Source of the DNA: Pseudooceanicola sediminis
Lineage (GTDB): Bacteria > Pseudomonadota > Alphaproteobacteria > Rhodobacterales > Rhodobacteraceae
Direction: 5' to 3'
Length of the DNA: 64,000 bases
NCBI RefSeq assembly: GCF_003575965.1
Contig: NZ_QWJJ01000006.1
Coordinates: 186,001-250,000 of the forward strand
Part shown: positions 34,560 to 42,634 of the stretch, in pieces
Layout of the letters: each line of letters opens with the position of its first letter
Numbering within the stretch: the stretch's first letter is position 1
The notes under the pieces: generated by a model
The model's input: the letters and a program-made list of their open reading frames with translations, nothing else
Database searches by the model: none
What the model was told of the DNA's origin: nothing
Translations under genes and position numbers: made by a program

Positions 34560-35143
34560 CCCGCGCGGGCCCCGAGATCAAAACTGCGGCCTTCGGCGAA
34601 GGCGGTTTCGACAAGCGATATTTCTATTTTTTCAATACCTTGCACCATTCCCGCGTAGTCGAGCAGGACCAGGGCGCCATAGTCGTCCGCCATGGCGCGC
34701 AGCACCCCGACAAGAACATGACCAAAGCCGGGGAGCCGCGAATGACAGGTCACCGAAAACCGTTCCGCCGAATGCTGGCGCAACTCGACCACCGGCAGAT
34801 CCAGATCGGACACGGCAAGGCGGGTGCGATCGGGCAGGTCATCGAGCGAATGCAGGAAGTCTTCGTAACAGACCCCGGCGAAGCGGAGCAGGCGACGCAG
34901 ACCTTCGTTGTTGGGATGCGAGACGAGGTAGGTTCCAATATCCTCGAGCACCATGTTGAGCGGCTTGTCGAGACGGAGGCAGGCGGCATCCAGCACCTGC
35001 CAGGTGAGGGCGTCATCGTAGGCCAGCATCGCCTCGAACTCGGCAAAGGGGAGGTCGACGGCAAGGGCAACATCGCTCCATGCCGCTTCACCATAGGTGT
35101 CGCGCAGGAAACATTGAATGGACCTGTTGATCAAACCGTGCAT
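34556..35143 (-). CDS. H-NOX (heme NO-binding) domain protein lacking the usual heme-ligand His
   Basis: This 195-aa protein matches H-NOX in length and start (MHGLINRSIQCFLRDTYG, DIGTYLVSHPNNEGLRRLL, GVCYEDFLHSLDDL). H-NOX proteins bind NO or O2 through a heme held by a conserved His (102 in the Thermoanaerobacter protein) and a YxSxR motif. Aligning NFLMMMDEVH of that protein with DFLHSLDDLP here puts Pro104 at the ligand position, and the YxSxR region reads CHSRL (133-137). It may bind heme differently or work as a heme-free partner. It is coupled to the HNOBA-GGDEF gene. Confidence 0.82.
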   Translation of the reverse strand: MHGLINRSIQCFLRDTYGEAAWSDVALAVDLPFAEFEAMLAYDDALTWQVLDAACLRLDKPLNMVLEDIGTYLVSHPNNEGLRRLLRFAGVCYEDFLHSLDDLPDRTRLAVSDLDLPVVELRQHSAERFSVTCHSRLPGFGHVLVGVLRAMADDYGALVLLDYAGMVQGIEKIEISLVETAFAEGRSFDLGARAG

Positions 35144-35405
35144 GGCGCCGCGTGCCCCTTTCTGGAAACGTCAGAATGGCCCGGGGAGCCTTAATATAGC
35201 GACAATATGTCCAATTTTCAGGACTTCGCCCGGCCGTTTCCCGCCGAAGCTGCGGGACGGGCCAAGTGCCCCTGCGCGCCGTCGGACGGCGATCACCGAC
35301 CCGTCGAAAGCGTCACGCGGGGAGCCGCCGGAGGCCCGGCGCGCCCTCCGAAAGGGATCGGCACGGGACAGGCGTGGGCCGCAAACCGGCCGCGAAATGC
35401 AACGT

Positions 35406-35449
35406 CGGTATCCTGTCGGTGTTGCGTCAGTAATCGGTCGGTGCGCCGC
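35406..35449 (+). repeat. 11-bp direct-repeat array, copy D
   Basis: Four 11-bp units begin at 35406, 35417, 35428 and 35439 (CGGTATCCTGT, CGGTGTTGCGT, CAGTAATCGGT, CGGTGCGCCGC). The leader CGAAATGCAACGT is shared in form with copies A and E. The second unit ends on the mttB-homologue stop codon, so the array straddles the 3' end of that gene on the opposite strand. Confidence 0.65.
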
Positions 35450-37013
35450 CGGCCTCTTTCCGGGCGATCACGAAGGCTTCGAGTGCGGCGCGGTTGGCGT
35501 CGGGCATGGTGGGCATCCGGTAGTCTTCGAGGATGCGCAGGTACAGGGTGTGGGCACGCTCGGCCGTCCAGACGGCACCGGTCTGTTCCCAGCTTTCGTA
35601 ATTGCGCCAGTCCGACAGGAAGGGCTGGTAAAAGGCCGTGGTATAGCGATCCTGCGTGTGCTGGGTGCCGAAGAAATGCCCGTTCTGCCGCACCTCGCGC
35701 ATCGCCTCCAGCGCGAGGTCACCGGGGGCGGTGGCGGTCAGGGCGGGGTCGAGGTAGCGCTGGATATGCTGGAGCACCTCGCAATCCATGATGAATTTTT
35801 CGGGGCTGGCGATCAGCCCGCCCTCCAGCCAGCCGGCCGCGTGGTAGACGACGTTGGCGCCCGATTGCACGGCAGACCAGAGCGCGTTGGAGGTTTCCCA
35901 CATCGCCTGCCCGTCCGGCACGTTGGCGGCGCAGGACCCCGAGGCGCGCATCGGCAGGCCATAGTGGCGGCACATCTGGCCGGTCATCTGGGTCGCGCGC
36001 ATGTATTCCGGGGTGCCGAAGGCGGGCGCGCCGGATTTCATGTCGACGTTGGAGGTGAAGGTGCCGAAGGCGCAGGGCACGCCGGGGGTGATGTATTGCG
36101 CAAGGGCAATGGCCGACAGCCCCTCGGCCAGGCTCTGGACAACGGCACCGGCCATCGTCACGGGCGCCATCGCGCCGGCAAGGGTGAAGGGCGACACGAT
36201 CAGCCCCTGCCCGCGTCGCGCCATGCGCATCCAGCCATCGAGCATCGGATAGTCGTGTTTCAGCGGCGACGTGGAGTTGATGTTGGTGAAGAGGTGCGGC
36301 TTGGCGGTGAATTCGTCCTCGGTGGCGCCGCTGGCGAGGCGCACCATCTCCATCACGTCCTCCACCCGCTCGGCCCCGAGGGAATAGGCGTGCACGACCT
36401 TGTCGGTCAGGGTCAGGCTGTCGAACATCACGTCGAGGTGGCGGATCGAGGGGTGGATGTCGACGGGTTCGACCGGGTAGCCGCCGGAAAAATGGATGCA
36501 GTTGAAATACTGGGTCAGGCGCAGCAGGTTGGCGCAGTGATCGCGGGTGCCCGGCACCTTGCGCCCCAGCGACATGTCCCAGTAGTTCGGCGGCGAAGAC
36601 ACGTTGCCGAACAGGATATGCCTGCCGCCGATCGGCAGCGTGTGGGCGGGGTTGCGGGCTGTGATCGTCCATTCGGACGGCGCATGGGCCAGCATCTCGG
36701 TCACGAAATCGCGGTCCATGCGGACCACCTCGCCCTCGGTCAGACAGCCGGCCTGACGCAGGATCGACAGGGCCTCGGGATTGAGGAAGGCGACGCCGAT
36801 TTCCTCAAGCACCGTCATGGCCGCGTCGTGGATGGCGGCGATACCGGCATCGTCCAGTGGTTCGGTGGGATGGTCGGTGTTGACGGGAATGCGCCACTGG
36901 CTTTGTGCAATCGCCGCCGAGCCGCGCCGCCCGGCAGCCCCTGCCCGCCCGCCGCCGCGTTTGCGCAGGATGGCCGGGGTCAGCTCTGCATCAGCGTTCG
37001 ATATCTGGGCCAT
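35427..37013 (-). CDS. MttB-family (trimethylamine/quaternary-amine) methyltransferase, non-pyrrolysine
   Basis: This 528-aa member of the MttB superfamily would transfer a methyl group from a quaternary amine or similar compound to a corrinoid protein. Family-like stretches are DDAGIAAIHDAAMTVLEEIGV near residue 50 (abridged), FGTFTSNVDMKSGAPAFGTPEY near 320 and ALWSAVQSGANVVYHAAGWLEGG near 375 (abridged). The frame has no in-frame amber codon, so it is a pyrrolysine-free homologue like glycine-betaine-type enzymes. No corrinoid-protein or reactivase gene is nearby, so the acceptor must be encoded elsewhere. I chose MAQISNADAEL as the start; the N-terminal Arg/Gly/Ala stretch up to residue 30 looks disordered. 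Confidence 0.87.
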   Translation of the reverse strand: MAQISNADAELTPAILRKRGGGRAGAAGRRGSAAIAQSQWRIPVNTDHPTEPLDDAGIAAIHDAAMTVLEEIGVAFLNPEALSILRQAGCLTEGEVVRMDRDFVTEMLAHAPSEWTITARNPAHTLPIGGRHILFGNVSSPPNYWDMSLGRKVPGTRDHCANLLRLTQYFNCIHFSGGYPVEPVDIHPSIRHLDVMFDSLTLTDKVVHAYSLGAERVEDVMEMVRLASGATEDEFTAKPHLFTNINSTSPLKHDYPMLDGWMRMARRGQGLIVSPFTLAGAMAPVTMAGAVVQSLAEGLSAIALAQYITPGVPCAFGTFTSNVDMKSGAPAFGTPEYMRATQMTGQMCRHYGLPMRASGSCAANVPDGQAMWETSNALWSAVQSGANVVYHAAGWLEGGLIASPEKFIMDCEVLQHIQRYLDPALTATAPGDLALEAMREVRQNGHFFGTQHTQDRYTTAFYQPFLSDWRNYESWEQTGAVWTAERAHTLYLRILEDYRMPTMPDANRAALEAFVIARKEAGGAPTDY

Positions 37014-37098
37014 CGTTCGTCTCCAAGTTGCCGGATCAGGAAATCCCGCAGCGTGGGCCGATGCCATGCCAGTTGCGACAGGTGGGGTCGCAATCAGG

Positions 37099-37821
37099 CT
37101 ATGCGTTGTCCAGGGCCGGTACTGTGCCGTCCAGCCAGGCAGGCAGATGCCCGATATCGGGCAGAATGACATCCGCGAGGTCGGCCAGGTCACGCGCCGA
37201 CGCCGGGCCGGTCAGCACGCCGACGGTGGCCATGCCCGCCGCGCGCCCCGCGGCCAGGTCATGGGTGCTGTCGCCCACCATGACGACGCTGGCCGGGGGC
37301 AGACCATGTTGGGCGGCAAACGCCAGCAGGGGCGCAGGCGCGGGTTTGGCCCCATGGCCCGAGTCAAAGCCCGCGACGAAATCGAAGTGATCGAAGATCC
37401 CGGCGGCACGCAGCTGGGCATGGGCGCTGTAGGCGCTGTCGTTGGTCATCACCCCGAGGCGCAGGCCGCGCGCGGCAAGCCCTGCCAGCAGGGGCGACAG
37501 CGGCGCCGTCGGCACCAGATCCGCATCCGCCGCCTTGCGGATCAGAAAGGCGGCAATCTCCTCGACCGGGCGTTCGGGAAGCGCCGAATGGAACAGCGCC
37601 GCCGCCTCGTCGTTGGTGCCGGCGATCACGGGGCTGTCGGGGTGGAAACGACCGCTCGACAGGTCGAAATGCACGGCGCGGGCCAGCGCCGCCGCGCGGG
37701 TCGGATCGCCAGCGGACAGATCCTGGATGACCGCGCCGGCCCAGGCGTTCCATGTCGCGCCGAAATCGAACAACGTGCCGTCCTTGTCGAAGAGAATGCC
37801 CTGAAATTCCATTTGCACCAT
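37099..37821 (-). CDS. HAD-superfamily phosphatase (phosphoglycolate-phosphatase-like)
   Basis: This 240-aa HAD hydrolase has motif I FDKDGTLFDFG (nucleophile in DKDGT near residue 12), motif II VMTNDS near 125, motif III Lys in GAKPAPAPLL and motif IV VVMVGDSTHDLAAG. An alpha-helical cap lies between motifs I and II. The substrate is a small phosphate ester, not defined. It is oriented with the MttB homologue and divergent from a MarR gene, 184 bases between starts. Confidence 0.88.
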   Translation of the reverse strand: MVQMEFQGILFDKDGTLFDFGATWNAWAGAVIQDLSAGDPTRAAALARAVHFDLSSGRFHPDSPVIAGTNDEAAALFHSALPERPVEEIAAFLIRKAADADLVPTAPLSPLLAGLAARGLRLGVMTNDSAYSAHAQLRAAGIFDHFDFVAGFDSGHGAKPAPAPLLAFAAQHGLPPASVVMVGDSTHDLAAGRAAGMATVGVLTGPASARDLADLADVILPDIGHLPAWLDGTVPALDNA

Positions 37822-38005
37822 CCTGTCCTGGCCTGCGCCGTCCGGTTCTGCCTGCGGGTCCGATCCCGTGGCGACGGTTCTGCGCGATCGGGGCCCGCAT
37901 CACAAGTGGGCAGCGCGCCCGACCGGCGCCCGCGATGCCCGGGGCGGGCGGTTCAACCTGCCCCTGTGCTTGACTTTTCCGGGGCTGTCAGGCTCAACAC
38001 CCTGT

Positions 38006-38464
38006 ATGAGCGATGAGATGACCCGATACCGGCTTCACAAGTCCCTGGGCTACTGGCTGTCACTGGCCGCCCGCCTGCAGGAGCGGCGGCTGGATGAGCA
38101 ATTGCGCCAGATCGGGCTGAGCCGGATCACCTGGTGCATCCTTCTGGGTGTCGGCAACGAAGGGCTGAGCCAGCCCTCCGAGCTGGCCGAGTTCGTCGGC
38201 ATCGATCGCACCGCGACATCGCGCGCCCTGCGCCAGATGGAGGAAGCGGGCCTGATCGCGCGCACCTCGGGCACCGGCGACCGGCGCACGCGGCAGATCA
38301 CGCTGACCGCGGCGGGGCGCAGCGCGGTGGCCAAGGGCACGCCCTATGCGCAACAGAACATGGACGTGATGCGCGACCGTCTGGCCGAGGGCGAAACCGA
38401 GCAATTGCTGCGCCTTCTGGAAAAACTGACCGAAGGCGAAGAGACCAAGCTGCGCTATCTCTAG
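38006..38464 (+). CDS. MarR-family transcriptional regulator
   Basis: This 152-aa protein starts at MSDEMTRYRLHKSLGYW. The HTH is QPSELAEFVGIDRTATSRALRQMEEAGL (about 60-87), and the wing carries RTSGTGDRRTRQITLT. The longer frame from 37868 has no MarR sequence upstream of this Met. It is divergent from the HAD phosphatase and overlaps the DUF3572 gene tail-to-tail by 4 bases. It could control the HAD/MttB genes; no operator was identified. Confidence 0.9.
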   Translation: MSDEMTRYRLHKSLGYWLSLAARLQERRLDEQLRQIGLSRITWCILLGVGNEGLSQPSELAEFVGIDRTATSRALRQMEEAGLIARTSGTGDRRTRQITLTAAGRSAVAKGTPYAQQNMDVMRDRLAEGETEQLLRLLEKLTEGEETKLRYL

Positions 38465-38745
38465 GTCCAGTGCACCTGTTCGCCGCCCGGCAGCGCCGCC
38501 CGCGCCTGCATCGGCACCTCGTAGGCGAGGCCGCGGCTGTCGCAGAAGGCGATGACCCAGGCGTCATCCATCATCACGAAATCCAGCACCGCCCCAAGAA
38601 ATTCCGGCGCGGTCGCCGCGTCGCGCAGATCATCGGTGCTGAGGCCCGTTGCGCCCATGAAGACCGGCAGCAGATCGTCGTTGCCGGCCAGCCAGGTCAG
38701 GCAGTCCAGCGCGGTCTTTTCCGCAGCATCGCGCGACATGGTCAT
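38461..38745 (-). CDS. DUF3572-family protein
   Basis: This 94-aa acidic helical protein, typical of Rhodobacterales and Rhizobiales, reads AAEKTALDCLTWLAGNDDLLPVFMGATGLS (abridged) with PEFLGAVLDFVMMDDAWVIAFC. Starts at 38745 and 38739 are both possible; an AGAGG lies 12 bases before the first. Function is unknown. It is divergent from the PleD-like gene, the two being the usual neighbours in related genomes as far as I recall. Confidence 0.82.
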   Translation of the reverse strand: MTMSRDAAEKTALDCLTWLAGNDDLLPVFMGATGLSTDDLRDAATAPEFLGAVLDFVMMDDAWVIAFCDSRGLAYEVPMQARAALPGGEQVHWT

Positions 38746-38871
38746 TTTGATGAAAAACCTCTGAAAACCGGAAATCCTTTCTTAACCAATTCCATCAATT
38801 CTCTTTTCATGCAACCCAACTCGGTTCCCGGGTGTTGACTGCCTGTAACCGCAATTTTTCGTGAGGGGCCA

Positions 38872-40356
38872 ATGCCCGGACGCATTCTGATCCTCGACGA
38901 TAACATGACACGGCGCATCACCCTGGCGGCGCGTCTTTCAGGGGCCTTTTACGACATCCAGGTAGCGAGTTCGGATGCCGAGGCCGAGGCGATCATCGGC
39001 AATGATCGGCCCGGCGTGATCCTGGTGGCGGACGAACTGGCCTGCATCAGCGCGACGGTCTTCATCCGCCGCCTGCGCGAGGATCCGAAGCACGCAAACA
39101 CGACGATCTTCGTGCTGACGGCGCCGGGGGCGCAAAACGGACGCGCCGACCTGCTGACCGCAGGGGCGGACGAGGTGTTGCCACGCAGCGAGCCGGACGA
39201 GGTGTTTCGCGCCCGCCTGCGGTCGCATGACCGGTCGCGCGACATGATCGACGCCTTGCGGATGCGCAACGAGGACGGCCAGGTGCCCGGCCTGTCCGAG
39301 GCCGCGCCGCAGTTCCGTGGCAAGATACGGGTGACGCTGATGGCGCCTGAGGCCGAACAGGCCGAGGCCTGGCGCGAGGCGATCGGCAGCGTCGACGGGT
39401 TTCAGATCTGCGTGGCCAGCGACGCGGGGAGCGACAGGCGCGGCGATATCCGCGGCCAGGATCGGTCGGGCGTGGTTCTGCTGGGCGTGGTCCCCGGCTC
39501 GGAACACCGCGCGTTTCGGATGCTGGCCGACCGTGTGACGCGCCCCGAGGAGCAGGACGGCGCCCTGCTGATCTTTGCCCCCGAGGCCGACGAGGCAACG
39601 GTGATCGCAGGCTACGAGGCCGGCGCCGGCGCGGTGATGTCCGGCCCGTTCGATCCGGCCGAAGTGGTGGCGCGGCTGCGCATGCTGCACGATCGCCAGA
39701 CCCGCCAACGGGGCCTGCGACGCGCCTTGCAGGAAGGATTGATCGCGGCGATTACCGATTGCCTGACGGGGTTGTACAATCGCCGCTATGCCCTGCCGCA
39801 ACTGGCGCGCCTGTCGGCGCAGGCCGCGGGCAACGGTCACGACCTTGCGGTGATGATCCTGGACCTGGATCACTTCAAGCAGGTCAACGACAGCCATGGG
39901 CACGGCATCGGGGACATTGCCTTGCAGACCGTCGGCCAGATCCTGCAGAGCAACCTGCGCCCCGACGACCTGATTGCGCGGATCGGCGGCGAGGAATTCC
40001 TGGTCGCCCTGCCGCAGACTGACATCGTCGCCGCCGAAAAGATTGCCGAGCGGCTGTGCCGGATGGTGCGAGAGACGGCCGTTCTGCTGCCTGGCAAGCA
40101 GCCCGCGCTGAACATGACGGTTTCGGTCGGGCTGGTGATGGCGCCGCGAATGCGACGCAGCGCCGAGGAGCTGATCGCCGCAGCCGACAAGGCGCTCTAC
40201 GCCGCCAAGGGGGGCGGGCGTGACCAGGTGGTGCTGCTGCCCGGCGTCACCGCCCCGCTGGAGCGCCCGAGCGTGGCACACACCCAACCTCTGCTGACAG
40301 GCACTCCGCCGACGAACCCGAATGCGCAGGACCCGCAAATGCAGCTGCGCATCTGA
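38872..40356 (+). CDS. pleD: PleD-like diguanylate cyclase response regulator (REC-REC-GGDEF)
   Basis: This 494-aa protein has PleD architecture: receiver 1 (1-120), a degenerate receiver 2 (about 150-275) and a C-terminal GGDEF domain (about 290-450). The active site ARIGGEEF (372-376) and the RxxD inhibition site (RPDD just upstream) are intact. Receiver 1 keeps the acidic pair DD at 9-10, but the phosphoacceptor position 53 is Ala (VILVADEL, Asp shifted to 54) and the conserved Lys near 105 is Arg. Activation may therefore not follow the normal aspartyl-phosphate route. The last 40 residues are a Pro-rich tail. Confidence 0.9.
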   Translation: MPGRILILDDNMTRRITLAARLSGAFYDIQVASSDAEAEAIIGNDRPGVILVADELACISATVFIRRLREDPKHANTTIFVLTAPGAQNGRADLLTAGADEVLPRSEPDEVFRARLRSHDRSRDMIDALRMRNEDGQVPGLSEAAPQFRGKIRVTLMAPEAEQAEAWREAIGSVDGFQICVASDAGSDRRGDIRGQDRSGVVLLGVVPGSEHRAFRMLADRVTRPEEQDGALLIFAPEADEATVIAGYEAGAGAVMSGPFDPAEVVARLRMLHDRQTRQRGLRRALQEGLIAAITDCLTGLYNRRYALPQLARLSAQAAGNGHDLAVMILDLDHFKQVNDSHGHGIGDIALQTVGQILQSNLRPDDLIARIGGEEFLVALPQTDIVAAEKIAERLCRMVRETAVLLPGKQPALNMTVSVGLVMAPRMRRSAEELIAAADKALYAAKGGGRDQVVLLPGVTAPLERPSVAHTQPLLTGTPPTNPNAQDPQMQLRI

Positions 40357-40801
40357 GCAGGCACAGGTAATGGCCTCGGCGGTGCCGGTGCGGGGTGTGT
40401 GGGGCCGCGTGTCTGCCTGATTGCGCGGGCGAGGCATGAAATATTAGGGCCGCTGCGCCGGCCGGATCCGTTCGCTGGGCGGGCCTCTGCGTGGAGCGCG
40501 AGAGGGGGGCCGATCAAGGCGGAGACGCAGATGCAACCGGGTTGGGCATGGATCGCGTGCAAGCGGCATATCCGATACGACAGCCACAACAGCGCGCATC
40601 GGCGCAGAAACCGCAAGAGCGCGCAAAGTGCATCGCCACAACAGCGCGCATCGGCGCAGAAGCCGCAAGAGCGCGCACGGAGCAAGGAGCACGGGGCAAG
40701 GAGCACGGCGAGCGAAAACGTCGGGTCATGCACCTGCCAAGGCGCGCTGCACAGTCCCCGAAAACGCGATGACGATGCCGCACCGATTGGGTGCGCGGGG
40801 T
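40357..40801. other. Gene-free region with direct repeats
   Basis: About 445 bases show no convincing gene. Frames of 80-190 codons exist but are made of repeat translation. The region holds a 43-bp direct repeat and a smaller GCAAGGAGCACGG duplication at 40683-40711. It is the shared 3' side of the PleD-like gene and the CnrX-like operon. Confidence 0.55.
40583..40677 (+). repeat. 43-bp direct repeat, two copies 52 bp apart
   Basis: Copy 1 spans 40583-40625 and copy 2 40635-40677, differing at a single base (cagaaaccgc against cagaagccgc). Nine bases, AAGTGCATC, separate them. Both carry two CGCGCA-type motifs and GCGCATCGGCGCAGA. Only two copies exist in this window and they are not spaced as in CRISPR arrays. 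Confidence 0.8.
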
Positions 40802-41323
40802 TTACTTGTCGCTCTTCTTGTCGCGGGGCGGACGGTTCACAGCCTCTTCCAGGCGATCCGCGAAGGCCATGCGTTCCTTGCGCGACATCTGCGAAATTCG
40901 TTCGACAAGCAGCTTTTGCCCGATATCCTGCCGACGCATCGCCTCTTGCAGCTGGTTTTGCAGGCTCGCCCTGAGGGCGGTGCTGTCATAGGGATCCGAG
41001 CGCAGCGCCGTCAGGATTCTCTGGAATTCAGCCTTTACCGCGCCGCGCTCAGGGCGATTGGCGCGAATTTCACGCATCATCTCGCGCCCGATTTCGCGCC
41101 GGTCCTCGTGCGTCAGGGCATAGGAAAAGATGCCACCGATCCGATCGGCGCGCGGCGGCCCCTCCATCGGGGGATGCTTGAGAAAGGCGCCAACGACGAT
41201 GCCCGCGACGGCAAGGTTTGCCGCCAGCGACACAAAGAGCAGGACGCGCACCGCGATGCTGCCACGCTTGCGCATCGGGGCCTGTGTGCTGCCGGTTGCG
41301 GTGTCTGGTGTCGGATCGCTCAT
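40802..41323 (-). CDS. Periplasmic metal-sensor-like protein (CnrX/CpxP type)
   Basis: This 173-aa protein has a short cytoplasmic N-terminus, one membrane helix (about 27-47, VRVLLFVSLAANLAVAGIVVG) and a periplasmic helical domain rich in Arg, Glu and Met: REIGREMMREIRANRPERG, QRILTALRSDPYD, LQEAMRRQDIGQKLLVERI. This is the pattern of the heavy-metal-resistance sensor family that includes CnrX. No clear His/Cys ligands are evident. The operon order ECF sigma, one-TM protein, then this protein supports a signalling role. The start at 41323 lies 4 bases after the upstream stop. Confidence 0.8.
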   Translation of the reverse strand: MSDPTPDTATGSTQAPMRKRGSIAVRVLLFVSLAANLAVAGIVVGAFLKHPPMEGPPRADRIGGIFSYALTHEDRREIGREMMREIRANRPERGAVKAEFQRILTALRSDPYDSTALRASLQNQLQEAMRRQDIGQKLLVERISQMSRKERMAFADRLEEAVNRPPRDKKSDK

Positions 41324-41327
41324 CGCC

Positions 41328-41789
41328 CTACCCTTCGGTCTGCGCAAATTCGAAGACATCGCTGCTGTCCACGAAATAGATGTCGAAAATTTCTTCGGTG
41401 CCGGTGGTGCCCATGACGGTCTGAAGGCCGCTTTGCAGCCCTGCGGGGGGCACGATGCCAACCCAGACCCCGGCCATGGTGGCAACGGCAAGACCCGCCA
41501 GCGCGGGCGCCCCGCCAATAGATTTCAGCAGCTGCGCCCAGAACCCCCCGCGCGCAAGACCGGGGGCAGGCGATGCGACCGGTACCCGGTGGCGCGCGTT
41601 GAGGCGATCGTTGGCCTGAACGGCCAGAACGGCATCGGCATCCGCGAGGATACGGGCGGTCAGTGCCGCTGGCAGTTCTGCCGGCACGTCGCGCGCCTGT
41701 GCAAACAGCGACTCGAGTTCGGCTTCGGCCTGTTGGCGACGGCCCGCCTGTTGATGCGCCAGACCGTCAACGTTCTTGTCGTCAGTCAT
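41328..41789 (-). CDS. Single-pass membrane protein, probable anti-sigma factor
   Basis: This 153-aa protein from MTDDKNVDGLAHQ has a soluble N-terminal region of about 80 residues with acidic helices (EAELESLFAQARDVPAELPAAL), a membrane helix near 105-120 (PALAGLAVATMAGVWVGIV) and a short C-terminal tail ending DVFEFAQTEG. The start overlaps the sigma-factor stop by 8 bases. Position and topology fit an anti-sigma factor, but no zinc-binding HxxxCxxC is present. The family is inferred from context. Confidence 0.75.
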   Translation of the reverse strand: MTDDKNVDGLAHQQAGRRQQAEAELESLFAQARDVPAELPAALTARILADADAVLAVQANDRLNARHRVPVASPAPGLARGGFWAQLLKSIGGAPALAGLAVATMAGVWVGIVPPAGLQSGLQTVMGTTGTEEIFDIYFVDSSDVFEFAQTEG

Positions 41790-42375
41790 CTTGATACCCC
41801 AATTCATCACGCCGCGCTGCGAGCAGATCGCTGAGTGCGCGTTTGCCACGGGCCGTCAGACTCTCGACCGCCTCGGTGCTGATCTCCATGATCTCGGCAA
41901 TCTCAGGATTGCCCAGTCCTTCTATGTGGCGCAAGACCACGGCCTGCCTTTGACGGTCGGGCAATTGGTTCAGCGCCTGTTGCAGGGCATCCATCCGGCT
42001 GCGCTGCTGCATCTGTTCGTCGACCGGAGCGACCGGATCGGCCATCTCGGGGACGTCTTCGATGTCGGGCACACCGACCCGCCGCCGCCGCAGCCGGTCA
42101 GTGCACAGATTGGCCGTCACGCGGTAGAGCCACGTTGTGACCTTGGCCTCGCCCTGCCGCCAGTCGGGCGCGATGCGCCACAGGCGCAGCAGGGCCTCTT
42201 GCGTGACATCCTGCGCTTCGTCACGGTCGCCCAGCATCCGCCAGGCCTGCGCCAGCACGCGCGGGCCCAGACGCGCGGTCAACACGCGCGCCGCAGAGGC
42301 ATCCCCATTGGAAAACAGCACCAGCAGGGCGTCATCCGGTATGGCGTCTGGATCGTCGAAAGCCATGTCACTCAT
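41782..42375 (-). CDS. ECF-type RNA polymerase sigma factor
   Basis: This 197-aa sigma-70 family factor has region 2 at about 25-95 (RMLGDRDEAQDVTQEALLRLW, TWLYRVTANLCTDRLRRRR) and region 4 at about 130-185 (LPDRQRQAVVLRHIEGLGNPEIAEIMEISTEAVESL, abridged). ATG codons at 42375 and 42366 are both possible. It heads the operon with the one-TM and CnrX-like proteins and probably controls its own operon and the EF-hand gene. No -35/-10 ECF pair was found by eye. Confidence 0.93.
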   Translation of the reverse strand: MSDMAFDDPDAIPDDALLVLFSNGDASAARVLTARLGPRVLAQAWRMLGDRDEAQDVTQEALLRLWRIAPDWRQGEAKVTTWLYRVTANLCTDRLRRRRVGVPDIEDVPEMADPVAPVDEQMQQRSRMDALQQALNQLPDRQRQAVVLRHIEGLGNPEIAEIMEISTEAVESLTARGKRALSDLLAARRDELGYQDD

Positions 42376-42634
42376 GCCTCAGGGGCGTATCCCGTTGGTC
42401 TGTCCGTGGCAATGTGCTGTGCCTTTCCCGGGAGGATTTGCCCCGGTTGTCGCCTATGGGTGCAACGGCGTGTCAGCGCCGCCTGTCGTGTGACCCCGCC
42501 GCAACCTGCGCTGGGGATGCAGGCCGGATTGCGGCGGGGCATTTCCGGCTGGACCTCGGTCGAGATCTGGCAGGAAACCCGCTGTATGCCGGCACCACGC
42601 AGGGCGCCGGTCCACAACGCGGGATCAGCGTCGA

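Noticed and set aside
40583-40677. Possible CRISPR array
   Set aside because: Only two 43-bp copies with a 9-base spacer and no cas genes. This is a simple duplication.
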